Assembly (NCBI GenBank): GCA_013339765.2
Contig: CM023457.1
Location: 73,396,717 to 73,460,716 of the forward strand
Direction of reading: 5' to 3'
DNA length: 64,000 nucleotides
Source: Haemaphysalis longicornis
Taxonomy: Eukaryota > Arthropoda > Arachnida > Ixodida > Ixodidae
The position numbers were made by a program, and so were the translations under genes. Below, in pieces: positions 1 through 11,329 of this stretch; within the stretch, counting starts at the first letter, position 1; each line of letters starts with the position of its first letter. A model generated the notes under the pieces. The model was not told the origin of the DNA and ran no database searches. It saw only the letters and a program-made list of their open reading frames with translations.

Positions 1-1185
1 TTCACCCCTTGTCTTCCTTCCCTGTGCCCCCCATTCGCTCGGTTCCTGTGGTGGCCAAGCACTGCAGCGGTGGCTTAAGTGCTGGGCTCTGAAAGTAAAG
101 TGCTGGAGACACAGTGAGGCATTCTATGAGGAGCACTTGTGGTCCTCTAAAATGTGCTCTCGCTCCACGGTGGCCTCACCACATCCCACACTGGCCACAA
201 ATTTAGCATAATTGAGGGGTCAGCAAGAGCTGGTTGAAACTTTTACGGTTGTTCCTGTGTGGAGCAGGGGGTGCACTCGTGTGGAACTACTTTACGTCTG
301 CGTTTCGTACATGAGGGGTGAGAAGTAGGGTTGTTTCACCTGAGGCTGCGACATTTAAGAAAAATGTATTCAGTAAGGGAATTTCGTCGAACAGTGGCAG
401 GTCTAATGTGCCACATTTAACTATTTGGTGACACTTTTTGCGTTTCGTGGTTGTTGCAGGTGGGGCCTGTTGTAAACATTGGTTTGAGCTTTCGAAACGG
501 CAACGCTGTGCCGAGACGTCCAGAAGACGATCTGGGCATGCTTCCAGTATTGTCGAGTGGGTCGGTGGGCATGACGAGCACGTACTTGGGCTTTTCAAGT
601 GCCAATGGTATGCCGAGGTGTCTGAAGATTGGTTGTTGTTGCGGGCTTCCAGCATTGTCTCCAAGAATGGCAGGGGTGACAAGCTTGTACTCTGTCCTCC
701 TTGCATCAAAGTTCTCCGATACGAGGTTAAAGTTTGAGGCAGAATACAGGCAAGTTGCTTAAGAAATTCCTTTTGTGGCGACATGGTTTGCTTCGAAGGG
801 GGTCAGTCTTGTTGCGTGGCTTGGTTGTTGGTGTGTGTGCTGCTGGGCGACTGCGTCTGTTCATGCTTGAGACTGGAAAACTTGCCTTCTTCACCAGGGT
901 CGGGTGGTGATACGGGCAGAGGTACTTGGATGGCGAAGTAGTGTCCATTTGTTTCCTACCACACTCATAGACGGACCTTAGTGGCCTTGCGATTCTTCAC
1001 AACCATGAAAGGTCTGCCATCGACAGAGATGAAATTATTAGCCACTCTTGCTCACCGACGGATTAGTTAATTGTTTTAGTTTTTGTACCGCAACATGAGC
1101 CGTGGATTGCTGTCAGAGACCTGTTATGTGTTAGGTGCAGAGGTTGGGTGCAGTGTAGGCTCCGTTAAAGTTAGCTTGATGCTTC
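1..1185. repeat. Segmental repeat, copy 1 (partner 7157-8345)
   Basis: This stretch is collinear with 7157-8345. Shared landmarks, in order, are the ttcacccct start, a block around ctggagacac, gtgtggaactacttta, ggtcggtggg with tgacgagcacgtacttgg, and aggttgggtgcagtgtaggct near the end. Base substitutions and small indels are scattered along the whole length, so the duplication is old. Short open frames exist on both strands, for example 451-762 on + and 287-784 on -. Indels between the copies shift them, and copy 2 has an early stop in the + frame, so I do not call a gene. A possible splice acceptor (ttgttgcag at about 451-459) precedes the best + frame in copy 1. It could be an old dispersed repeat or an untranslated transcript segment. 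Confidence 0.8.
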
Positions 1186-2430
1186 CCGTCGTGATATTTC
1201 GGGAAAGAAGCTCATTGTCTTCAGTCAGGTGCATTAATAGCTCTGCTATACACGTGAAGATGTTAAGGAGCGCCGGTAGCACCAACATTGTCCAAGGACA
1301 GTGTACCTTATGGCAGTAGTAGCGTACCCTGAAAAATGACATTGAGTATGGGCAGTAGTTTGGTCTATACATTTTGTTGTTCCGCCCTGAAAGCTTTCCA
1401 TTACGTATCTTTGGCATGCGACCACTTAATTGCGTGGGGTCCGACTTACTCAGGAGGTGCTGTCGAACGTAATCAAGCCGTGTGAGAAAAGCGCGCAGGG
1501 GAAGCAAAGCAGTTCCAAAACAGGCCCAAAACAACCGTCGCTAAAGCACACAAGGCCGTCTCGCCAACGTGCCCGGCAGTGTGGTCATGCACCTGCGTGC
1601 GGGGAACGCTGGGTAACCATTCGCTGCGCCATCTACACTGCTCCGTGCGTGAAAACCACCCTCCCCCTCTTCAGCCACGTTAGGAGTTTCTGGGCGCGCA
1701 TGCCACGAATGAACCGTTGGCTGGTAGAGGTACAAAGCTTTGCTTTAAGGGAGCACACTGGTCTTAGAAACCTTTTTTTTTGCTTTCGAAGCAATTTTGA
1801 AGAAACGTCATGGGCTTGTTCAGTTTTTTTAGCTGATTTCAAGTATCTAATTAGTGATGAGGGATAACTAGTTTGCGAGTGAATTAAAATTTACAATATT
1901 TATTCTTGAGAACAATAAAAAAACTATTCAACGAACGATTACCAGCAAGACATGAACAGATACCAGATGTTGTGTAGAAGGAAATATGGGAAGCAGTTTT
2001 TTTGTTTTGCAATCACATACACGTTTACATCAATTCTAACTTCCAAGTTTGAACTGCTCCTGCTAACCAATGAAAAATATTGCTAATTAAACAACTACTA
2101 AAACACAAAATGCAAAATCTGTTTCCCATATCGCATGGTTTAAATAAACATTCAGTTTCACCGTGCAAAAGAAATAATCTTTCTAGCTGCACTACATGCT
2201 GGGATGTACCTCTCGAGAATTTTGTATCAGTGCTGTACCACTCGTGGTGAAAAGGTGGGGAATTATGGCAAAATAATTATTTCTTTGTTGAAATCGGGGC
2301 TCCATGGCTTTTATAAGCACCTGGTTCTGCTCCACGTGCAGAATTTTTGGAGGAAAAAGTGTGCAAATAAAGAGAAGTGATGCGTCGACAACTTTTGGCA
2401 GCTCGACACTTAATCCCCACATATAATTTT
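1186..2430. other. Anonymous sequence, no gene seen
   Basis: No recognisable coding or RNA gene. Positions 1414-1486 match 57375-57450 and are listed separately. The part after about 1870 is AT-rich. The open frames on both strands are short and resemble no family I know. Confidence 0.5.
1414..1486. repeat. Short dispersed repeat shared with 57375-57450
   Basis: The two sites share cgaccacttaatt, a diverged spacer, then gctgtcgaac and aatcaagccgtg in the same order. An AG precedes the gctgtcgaac block in both, so it could be an exon fragment, but no common reading frame is evident. Confidence 0.5.
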
Positions 2431-2432
2431 TA

Positions 2433-3356
2433 AAGGGACAGACAACCGATTTTTGTCGAGTATATATTCTCTATCCCAAATGAAAGGGCATCACTTAAAG
2501 CACCTTGACGAGAAACGGTTTTGCTGATAACGCCGTAGAACTTTTTAAATCGAAATTTTTAGATCTACGAGCCGTATGTAGTCCCGCCCAAAAATAATGC
2601 TGGCAACCAGGACAAGAGTAGCTCGGCAACATACTTTTGTCTGTATGCGAAATGAAAAACGATATTTAAAAACTTGTCCCCAGCTAAAAAAGTTTGAATC
2701 ACAGGCTTTTCTGTTCCTTATGTTTTTTAATGCAACTGGTCTATTTTGCACGAATGCGCCATCTGTTGGGATAGACGATAGAAGGAATCTGACTTCACGT
2801 TGTGGAGGTGGGAAGTTCTATTCTCTCCGGGCGCGATGTTTTTTAAGCTGCCATTGGCGTATTTGGAAACTGAAATCAAATGTTTTGCAAGAACAAACGC
2901 TCCTGACTCAGGCAGAATCGTCAAAGCTCCTTCACTGGGTCTGTTTACTGAATGCTGCCGTTGGTTCTGGGCATGAAGGCTCAGTTAGCCACACTGAGAG
3001 CAACCCAGCGACGGCGGGTGGCGTGTCTTTAAAATTTTCCAAATAATGTTTAGAAATACGTATACAAATTAACCACGTTTAAATACTTGCTTTAAAAGGT
3101 TTTCAATACGTAAATAAACGTTTCAGCAGTTGCAGTAGCGGCCAGGTTTACAGGTCACGTGACAGGGACACATTGTAGTGTCAAGTTTCGACTCTACGAA
3201 CCGCCACCCTTGCGATTTCACGAAGTTTGCTGCCAAAATAAAATTATTTCCGCCAATTTGTTTAGAAATTGCTTGTGGTTACCGGGCTATACAAAACGCT
3301 CACTTTCATATGTGCTAGAGAACATATACGCGACAAAAATCGGTTGTCTGTCCCTT
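2433..3356. mobile_element. Non-autonomous TIR DNA transposon, TA target site (924 bp)
   Basis: The two ends are a perfect 26-bp terminal inverted repeat beginning AAGGGACAGACAACC (2433-2458 and, inverted, 3331-3356). A TA dinucleotide flanks each end (2431-2432 and 3357-3358), which fits a Tc1/mariner-type target duplication. The interior has no transposase: its longest open frame (2597-3046, +) shows no DDE-like motif and no resemblance I recognise. The perfect TIRs point to fairly recent movement in trans. The TA duplication supports the superfamily only weakly, because other TA-targeting families exist. Confidence 0.85.
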
Positions 3357-3358
3357 TA

Positions 3359-4965
3359 GGAACCTTGAGAAGCAGGAGGTGTCAAAACAAAGGAAGCAAG
3401 TGGTTTGCAAAGTTTACGCCCAAGTGAAATTGATGCAACCGGGACTCTCTGCCATTTCCGCAGTCCATTCGGTTATCCAGTGTGCTGGCATAAGTGAGCA
3501 TGTGCGTAAGCTGGTGTGCATGTTGCTCTTTCTAATACTGCAGCCGCGCTATGTAAGCACGCTACACGTCTGTGGTTCTGCCCAGTTAAGTGTTTACAAA
3601 TTAGTGCATGGCCTCAAAACTGCAACGGTGACAAAATTCACTTCACTTCCGAACATTAGAGAGTTGGAGGGTAAGTCCACGGTCGGTCTGAGTTCTCCAA
3701 TCAAAGCGTTGGCTTTTCTTTGCGAACGAATGAACCGTGGGGATGGAAAGGCCGATATGCCTGCATAATGGTCGGCCATCGTGGTTCAGCGCACTCAACC
3801 CCGGCACCCTTGTGAAGAAATGAACTGTAGCAAATGTGTATCTGTCACGCCAAAACTCAAGCCGAAACCAGTTTATCGGGAACTACTTTGGTGCAGTAAC
3901 ACAGAGCAGTTATCTCCCCCCACCCCCAGAGCCTTTTGTCTGTTGCCACAGAGTTGTCCCCGAGTATAGATAGCTTTAGTAGCGCTGTGGCTTGAGCATG
4001 GCTTCTTTCCGTGCAGTCTGTGATGGCCATCGCACAGGGGACTATTACTAATTTGTGTGTGTTAACTATAATGTGGTGTAATACAATGAAGAAGAGTTTG
4101 TTTTTTATACATTCATTTCCTCCTGGTTGTTGGAATTTGTTGGGTCAAGACCGCAGTACACTGAAAACACCGTCGATTTACGCGCTGAAACCAGCTAGGA
4201 ATTTTTCGGGTTGAGATACTATTCAGAAAATAAGTAATTGTGGGGCATAAAAGTCGAAATGTAATGCCTGAAAGCTTCAGGACCAATGCTAACATTTACG
4301 TTGCTGTCCTTAGCCCTAACTGCACCCCAGGTGTTGTATCATCCACGCGCAGTTGCAGAGAGGTGCTGATTTTCACTGATTGAATTCACTTGGTCGCTTT
4401 TTGTTTCCTTAGAGCGAGACAGCTGTTTTCGCCCGAATTTAGCTGCCACGTTTGAAAATTATATACAGAAGTGCAGAGTGGCAGTGCAGTATTCTCAATC
4501 AGTCGTGCCGTTGCTCCGCGTAATCTGTGAGTGCTTCGTTTTTACGCACTTGGGAGCTGCGCTTACAGCCGCGCCTTGTCGATGGGCGGGTGCCGAAAGT
4601 CTGCGCACAGTGTTTTCGTGATGTGGTCAGCGTTGCGCACACAAGGCAAGAACCTCCGATCTTGTTGCTCCTCCGGCTGCGCAAGCCGTGATAAGGCCCT
4701 GCCATGCAGGTTGGTCGGCACTTGTGGGTACTGTTGAATGTTGGCCGGCTGTATTGGTTGTAATTGGCAGTCAATACACGGCCCGTGCTTAGTCACACAA
4801 TAGTGGCTACATGGTTGTCATGCATGGGATAGATATGGAAGGCAGGTCGACGCTCTTCCCAAATTACTCTGGCAAAGCTGGTAGGCATCCCCTCCCCCCC
4901 CCCGCCCCCTCAGTGTTCTTTTACAATGTTTGACTCGCAGGCGATAGTTGAATGAACACGAAACA
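3359..4965. other. Anonymous sequence, no gene seen
   Basis: A 129-codon open frame at 3379-3768 (+) is the longest. It has no recognisable domain, no convincing start context and no splice structure. The C-rich tract at 4890-4911 is low complexity. Nothing else is supportable. Confidence 0.45.
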
Positions 4966-5201
4966 AGCACTACATAATTAGTACACAGCTGGGCTTTCTT
5001 ATCTAGGGGGTGTGAGTACTCGATAGGAAGCTCTGAGTTGATTCAGTGGTATCAGGGCGCATGCCCTGATTGGAACTTTTATGCTGAAATGTACGCTGCT
5101 ATTCTAGTAGTTGGTCCTAGCTCCCCAAGCACCCGCTAGAACCCACACAGCCCCTAGCATCTGAACATGCCTCAGCTCACTATATACTGACAAATAGCAC
5201 A
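4966..5201. mobile_element. Foldback MITE, member 1 (diverged)
   Basis: Positions 4966-5013 are identical to 6350-6397 over 48 bases, including agctgggctttcttatctag. The other end (about 5140-5201) is a diverged inverted form with ccctagcatctga and atactgaca followed by tagcac. Compared with the tighter member at 6357-6511, the right arm has decayed and the middle is longer. The middle contains its own hairpin, atcagggc-gcat-gccctgat. No coding capacity. Confidence 0.65.
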
Positions 5202-6345
5202 TTAGCCATCACTATTGCAACAAATGCAAAGTGACTGCAAGCTTCACCATGTTTTTATTTTGCGAGGGCTGGCTCATAAGTGTGCGAGCAGTCGAAAGTT
5301 TTAAACAGTCCTAATCTTGTCGTCTGACACCTGTTGGTTCCGCTGCCCCAGATAAATTATTTCCCACTATTTGGTCAATTTAGCACCGGTCAAGAGCTGT
5401 AAGCATGGTTAAAGTGGCGCAGTCTGTCTACAGCATCTTCTGCAGTCACAGTAGTCGTTCTGCTACTCACTTTATGCTGCCGTGAGCGCTTGCTCATGAC
5501 ACGGTGGGGACCACACCTTCTTAAGCATTCCTTGTGGGGTTTTCATGTGTCCACCTCCCATCTCTAATAAGGAGTTCTGATTGCTCATTTAGCTTTTCTT
5601 GGTTAAGGGGGATAGCGATGGCTGTAGAAATGTGCCACAAGGCAGCGCAGCAGTCGCGAAGCTCAGGGCCAAATGCCTAAAGGCTTTAAAGCGGTTTGAA
5701 AAATATTTCTCTGGCATAACAGAAGCTATCCTGCAACATCTAGCTTTATTTATGCTATATTTTATATGGTGTCAATTTTGATCCCACCTTAACCAGAAGT
5801 GTTTCAGTATTAGTGTAGGAAGGGTATATATTCTTACAAGCTGAGAATGAGTTTTTCGTTAAAAAAACGTAAATAGCATTGGTGGTGTCTGTTCTAGGAA
5901 GTACTCAGCGTGTAGGACTGCACAAGGCAGAAACACCCGATTTTTAAACCCTCCTCTGCATGCATTCATATCGTGATGGTATCATCCCCACCCTGCACTT
6001 GCTTGTTGGTCCCTTTCGGGTGCTAACAACGCGTGAATTTTATATTTAAAACTAACGTACTCTGCAAATGTCCTTTCACATGCACTCATAATAGTCTTAA
6101 ATATGGGTTCCTGGAAGAAGGGCTATGGCATGTCAAGGCTAATATGAATGGGGTAAAAAAAATTGGTACCATAATTTAACACCTGTGCCAGATGATCAGC
6201 AAACCTGTGACACATGTGGAGGGTCAGTGGGCAGCTTCCCGGGTGTTGTAGAGTCAGTGCCTTGTCTAAACGGCATTAGTTTGGCGTGTAGGATGGGCGA
6301 AGCTAGCCAATTGCTTTTCTTGGGTTTCATAACAAAAAAAACAGA
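5202..6345. other. Anonymous sequence, no gene seen
   Basis: AT-rich stretch with only short random open frames. A 60-codon frame at 5599-5781 has no recognisable features. Confidence 0.45.
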
Positions 6346-6356
6346 ACATAGCACTA

Positions 6357-6511
6357 CATAATTAGTACACAGCTGGGCTTTCTTATCTAGGGGGTGTTAT
6401 CTAGGGCAGCTGAGCGCAGCCACGTTATTGGGATGCCAAATCCTGATAGGGTGGTCCTGCTCAAGCTGCCCTAGCCCACACCCCTAGATCAGAAAGCCCA
6501 GCTACATACTG
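6357..6511. mobile_element. Foldback MITE, member 2, with 11-bp target duplication
   Basis: The left arm contains agctgggctttcttatctag and the right arm its near-perfect inverse, ctagatcagaaagcccagct. The direct repeat acatagcacta flanks the element at 6346-6356 and 6512-6522 and reads as a target-site duplication. At 155 bp with no open frame, it must depend on a transposase elsewhere. It shares its left arm exactly with the element at 4966. The 11-bp duplication is long for a DNA transposon, so the superfamily is unassigned. Confidence 0.75.
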
Positions 6512-6522
6512 ACATAGCACTA

Positions 6523-7156
6523 ATACTAATCAAATGAGCAAGCTGGCACTACCGAAGGGAACTGCTTTTCTATGACAAATTAACGCGGTGTATTTTTCTA
6601 GTTGTGGTGTTAACTTGGGCTCTAATACCAGACATCATTTTTCAGCGTTCGTGCCCGAGTTTTGTTTCTGAGTACTTTGCAGTTCCTCGATCTCTCCGCA
6701 GTGAGTATCGAACTTCTTTTTAGTGTTTCCGTCATGCTACCTGTTGATCTTCACCTATCAGGTGTCGTGCCTGCGGAACTGCACAAAAAGATCACCACTG
6801 ATTACTATACTCCCATTGTGAAATTTTAGTGTAGCTGTTATTTTGCGATAAATTGAGTGAAGACGTGAGATAAGCGTATGTGTGCAATGTATTACTTATC
6901 TGGAATACCCTTTGTATTACAGTTAAGTGAACAGTGGCATTGCAAAGTAATCTAAGCGATGCACAACTGCCCCTCTAATTGAGAGGCTGTTTTGTGTTGG
7001 TGCAGTTGCCTCATTGATCCACATGCGTAAATACGGTTTTTTTGCTCACCATTTCAACATGCTCTGTTTCTCGTGCCTGCTTCTGTCGCACCGTTGTCTG
7101 CTCTGCTTTTGTGCTTGCTTATTATCACAGTGATTCACTCTTTCCTAGGCTCCATG
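6523..7156. other. Anonymous sequence, no gene seen
   Basis: No domain, RNA gene or clear repeat. A pyrimidine-rich stretch (about 7040-7160) precedes the segmental repeat and gives several poor splice-acceptor-like matches. Confidence 0.4.
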
Positions 7157-8345
7157 TTCACCCCTCGTCGTTGCTTCCCTGTGCCTCCCATTCGTTCGGT
7201 TGCTGCGGTGGCCAACAACTGCAACGGGGGGCTTAAGCGCTGCGCTCTGAAAGTAAAGGGCTGGAGACACATCGAGGCATTCTGTGTCTGAGGAGCACCT
7301 GGGGAGCTTCTGAAATGTACTCTCGCCCCACGGTGGCCTCACCTCATCTCACACTGACCACAAATTTAGTATAATGATGGGGATCAGCCTTAGTGTCAGC
7401 AAGAGCTGGTTGAAACCTTTACGATTGTTCCTTAGTGTGGAGCAGGGGGTGGAACTCGTGTGGAACTACTTTACTTCTGCGTTTCGTACATGAGTGGTGG
7501 GAAAAAGGGTTGTTTCACCTGTGCCTGCGACATTTAAGAAAAATGTATTCATTATGGGAATTTTGTCAACAGTGGCAGTTCTAGTTTCCACATTTAACTG
7601 TTTGGTGACACTTTTTTCGTTTTGTGGTCGCGGCAGGTGGGGCCAGTTCTATACTTTGCTTTGAGCTTTTGAAACGGCAATGCTGTGCCGAGGCGTCCCG
7701 AAGACGATCTTGGCATGGTCCCAGTATTCTGTTGAGTGGGTCGGTGGGTATGACGAGCACGTACTTGGACTTTTCAAGTGCCAATGGTATGCTGAGGTGT
7801 CGGAAGGTGGGTTGTTGTTGTTGAGGGCTTCCAGCATTGTCTCCAAGGATGGTGGGGTGACAAGCTTGCACTCTGTCCTCCTTGCATCAAAGTTCTTCCA
7901 TACAAGGACAAAGGTTGAGGCAGAATGCAGGCAGTTGCTAAAGAACTTCCTTTGGTGGCGACGTTTGCTTCGAGGGGGTCAATCGTGTTGCATTGCTTGG
8001 TTTTTGGTGTGAGTGTGCGGCTGGGCGACTGCATCTGTTCATGCTTGAGACTGAAAAACGTGCCGTCTTCACCAGGGTCTGGTGGTGGTACGGGTATAGT
8101 TACTTGGATGGGGAAGTAGTGTCCAAGTGTTTCCTACCACACTCATAGACGCACCTTAGTGCCCTTGTGATTCTTCACAACTATTAAAAGTCTGCCATCA
8201 ACTGAGATGGAATGAAGCACTCTTGCTCAGCGACGGATTAATTCTTTTTAGTTTTTTTGTACCGCCGCATGAGCAGTGGATTGCCGCCAGATATCTTTTA
8301 TGTTCAGAGGTTGGGTGCAGTGTAGGCTGCGTTAAAGTTACCATA
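7157..8345. repeat. Segmental repeat, copy 2 (partner 1-1185)
   Basis: Collinear with copy 1 from the ttcacccct start to the aggttgggtgcagtgtaggct block. Indels such as an extra TTG unit near 7817 and extra sequence around 7391-7399 break the reading frames that are open in copy 1. This argues against a shared protein-coding gene. The two copies are in the same orientation, about 7.15 kb apart. Confidence 0.8.
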
Positions 8346-8368
8346 TGCGCATGCGCTCCTCCTTCTGA

Positions 8369-8810
8369 TGATGATTTTGGCAGGATGCCCGTAGGAATTG
8401 GCCTAGGGATTGGCCGCATGCTTCGCTTGACTCCGGTTGTGCTTACGCTTGGCTCTGTGATTCTTCAGATGAAGTAGGATGGAAGCAACAGCCCCGTCAG
8501 TGAGTGTGCTGACGCAATTAAGTGCGAGCATCAGCGCAAACACAAACCTTTAGATACCACTGGGGTACCGCTGAAGACGAAGAAGACAAAGCTGCGAAGA
8601 GGAGGGCATGTACGTTGCTGTCGCCCCGTCAGCAGCGCTTCTATGATGATTTGGGCAGAATGCCCATAGGTATTGGCCTAGGGATTGGCCGCATGCTTCG
8701 TTTGACTCCGGTTGTGCTTGCGCAACAACTATGCTCGATCGCAACAGACCTTTAGATACACTGGGTAACCGCTGAAGACGAAGAAGACAAAGCTGCGAAG
8801 AGCAGAAAAA
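8369..8810. repeat. Local interleaved repeats of two short modules
   Basis: Module 1 occurs at 8369-8450 and 8642-8723 (about 82 bp, about 7 differences). Module 2 occurs at about 8547-8605 and 8749-8807 and contains gctgaagacgaagaagacaa. The offsets differ (273 and 202 bases), so this is not a simple tandem array. In one forward frame both copies of module 1 encode GIGLGIGRMLRLTPVVL, with a mix of silent and replacement changes around it. That is suggestive but too short to call a gene. Confidence 0.65.
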
Positions 8811-8824
8811 TTACACCCATAAGG

Positions 8825-8995
8825 AAAATTACACCCATCTCCCCGAAGGGAACCATGAGTAGGATATATGAGCATTACGGGGTTCACTACATTTCCACCA
8901 AATTTGGCTAACAAACATAACGGAAACGCAAACGGAACCCCCATGACTTTTCGCATCCTGCTCATGGTTTCCTTCGGGGAGATGGGTGTAATTTT
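8825..8995. mobile_element. Foldback element, 35-bp inverted arms
   Basis: The arms 8825-8859 and 8961-8995 are inverted copies with one mismatch and contain ttacacccatctccccgaag. They enclose about 101 bp. Part of the left arm (aaaattacacccat) is also repeated directly just upstream. It looks like a miniature inverted-repeat element. No target duplication could be fixed, and there is no coding capacity. Confidence 0.7.
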
Positions 8996-9968
8996 TGTAC
9001 GCTAGCTGCAATGCGAGCGATGTTTCTCATTGCAACTGTTATCAGGCTATCTGCGAGTCGGTGAGCATGGCAATGTTTAAGGTTGGGGCACACACACCAC
9101 AGCTGAGGTGATAGGTGATAGTTGAACCTCGCTATTGGTGTGGGCTTCAAATAAATTATCCAGTGTGTTATGCAAGCTCAGCTGAAGTAGTTTTGTAGGC
9201 CTATTTATTGTTGATCTTGTTGATATTTTTGTTCTTGAGAAGTTTATAGGGTGTTCCATACGTGAATCTGCTGATCCATATGCCCTGCAGGTATCTTCTT
9301 TTTGGGTTCATGGTGGTGGGAGCAGATGCATTGACTAAGCTGGACCAGTTTTGGTGGTAGCGAATTGCCAGGATTTGAAGTGTTTGCGCTGTGAGAGCAA
9401 CTTTCCCTTTATGGAAGCTATTTGATCTGGAGTGAGTGGAACCGATTGTCCTGGTGCCATTAAGTGCATGCTGACTTGCACACGTTTATGAACCTTATTC
9501 GTGCACCAGGCTAATCTTCTCTGATCAAGCTTTTGAGAAAGCACTGTGCTGGTTTCTGCAATACCAGTTGAAATGGCTTACGGGAAAACTTACATATGGG
9601 ACCAGCAGGCTCTTAAGATCAGCAGGCTGTTTACTGGTCCAAGCTGGGAATGTGATGCTGGTTCCAGCTAGAATTAGTCACTTAGTAGGTAAAAGAAATA
9701 TTGCCAGTGGCATGTGCCTCCGGCTTCAGCAGCATGTTGTACGCCATCCCCTAATGCATTCGTATGTATTTTATTTGCTGTAAAACAATTCAGCCCTGTC
9801 GCTTTTACCCTGTCGTTTTTATAGACGTAATTTCTTGGTGTCTTGTACTACCTAGGAAACACTTTTATGCAATGGCAATTTAACATAATTGCCATTATGA
9901 AGTTACAACAGAATGGCATTCACCTTCGCACAGTAAATAATGTAGGTAGCGTCTTTTCTTCGTTTGGT
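8996..9968. other. Anonymous sequence, no gene seen
   Basis: Only short open frames on both strands. Nothing was recognised before the SINE target duplication at 9969. Confidence 0.4.
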
Positions 9969-9981
9969 ATTCAGTACACAG

Positions 9982-10218
9982 CACCAGCGGCGGTGGCTCA
10001 GAGGTTAAGAAGTTGTGGTGCTGAGCCCAGGGACACGGGTTTGATTCCCGGTCATAGAGGCCGCTTTTCTGATAGAGGACAAAAGCGAAAACACCCATGT
10101 GTTTGAGATATAGGCGCACGTTAAAGACCCTAGGTGGTCAAAATACATCCGGAGCCCTCCAGTACGGTGTGCCTCATCACCTGTGTAGCATCTGCACGTT
10201 AAACCCCAAAATTGATCA
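9982..10218 (+). mobile_element. Ruka-like tRNA-derived SINE, full length (copy A)
   Basis: A 13-bp target duplication, attcagtacacag, flanks it at 9969-9981 and 10219-10231. The head carries an RNA polymerase III A box (TGGCTCAGAGGTTA, about 9994-10007) and a B box (GGTTTGATTCC, 10038-10048). The body has the family blocks gaccctaggtggtcaaa and cctcatcacctg, and it ends in a short ATCA-type tail (ttgatcaa). It should be transcribed by Pol III from its internal promoter and mobilised in trans by a LINE. The family name is from memory of the tick SINE Ruka; the structure is seen directly. Confidence 0.9.
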
Positions 10219-11329
10219 ATTCAGTACACAGTGAAGGAGCACACGTCCTCTAACAAAGATGTCTGAAGCACTGAGTTTGAAGTGGAGAGTCCTACCACAC
10301 CAAAATGAGATGGATTGTGGCATTCACTACATTCACACTAAATTTCAAAAACGGTCTTGCTACTCGAAAAAGGTCTTGATATGTAGATCCCTTTGATGCT
10401 GAATTGCACTACATGACGCTTAGTTTCTGCCATCTTCTCTTTGCGTGGACCCATGATCTCAGACTTTGTAATACCCGCCTGATTGGCTGTGCAATAACTA
10501 TCCTGACAGGACTTCAGTTCACCTCACTGGAAGTTGTTTCTTGCACGGGGCACCTTGTGTATTCAAGGTGACGGTATTGGCAGCATCGCAGGCCTCGAGC
10601 CCCAAAGTAATTGTTGCTCCATTAAAATACCCATTCGACGCTTCGCTCACTTCGCGTCACTGGGGCTGTAAGCTGCATATTCCTATGCGACTGGTACACC
10701 AGTCGAAAACTAAGTCCAATTAAAGGCGAGAAATGGCAGTGAGGTTAATATAGGTAATATGAAAACGAAATCAGCCGCAACTTGTAAGAGTAAAATTAAG
10801 GTGCCTGAAGAGCATTTTTTGTAGGGTAGCAGCACAATGGTCAGAAATATGAGCACACCTCTGCGATCACTTTTGTTGCCTAAAGAATGTAGCCGCAAGG
10901 GATATGTTAGGATTTGAAGAACGCTTGTTGTACAAGAGTTAAGGAACATCTAAGCTTCTGGCAGTGTTAAAACAAAAAACAGCCTATACTATGTATGCTG
11001 CCTATGCGATATAAACCGCCAATACTATACATGTATGTTACTTGTTGACACATTCAGCCCAGAGTGTTTTCTCTCACTTTGCAGGCAAGATGCAGAGCAA
11101 GGTTGACATGAGTAAGCATAATTTCTTTTTAATTATGACGGGCAGCTCGTCCTTATCGTTGTTGTAATGTTATCGGAATGGGCAGAAATAAAGAACTATA
11201 ACTCGGCCTTGTGAAGCTTTACCTCAGGGTTGTGAAGCTTTACGAGAGCTTCAGGAATTCAGGTTCGTAGCGATGTTGCTGTGTAGCCCAATAATTTGGC
11301 ACATATGCTTATGGCACATCTTTTTACAT

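Noticed and set aside
3379..3768. A small novel protein gene of 129 codons
   Set aside because: No domain, poor start context, no splice or promoter support, in repeat-rich non-coding sequence.
9994..10048. A functional tRNA gene in the Ruka-like copies
   Set aside because: A and B boxes are present, but the anticodon arm does not fold as a tRNA and the sequence is flanked by a SINE body and target duplications.
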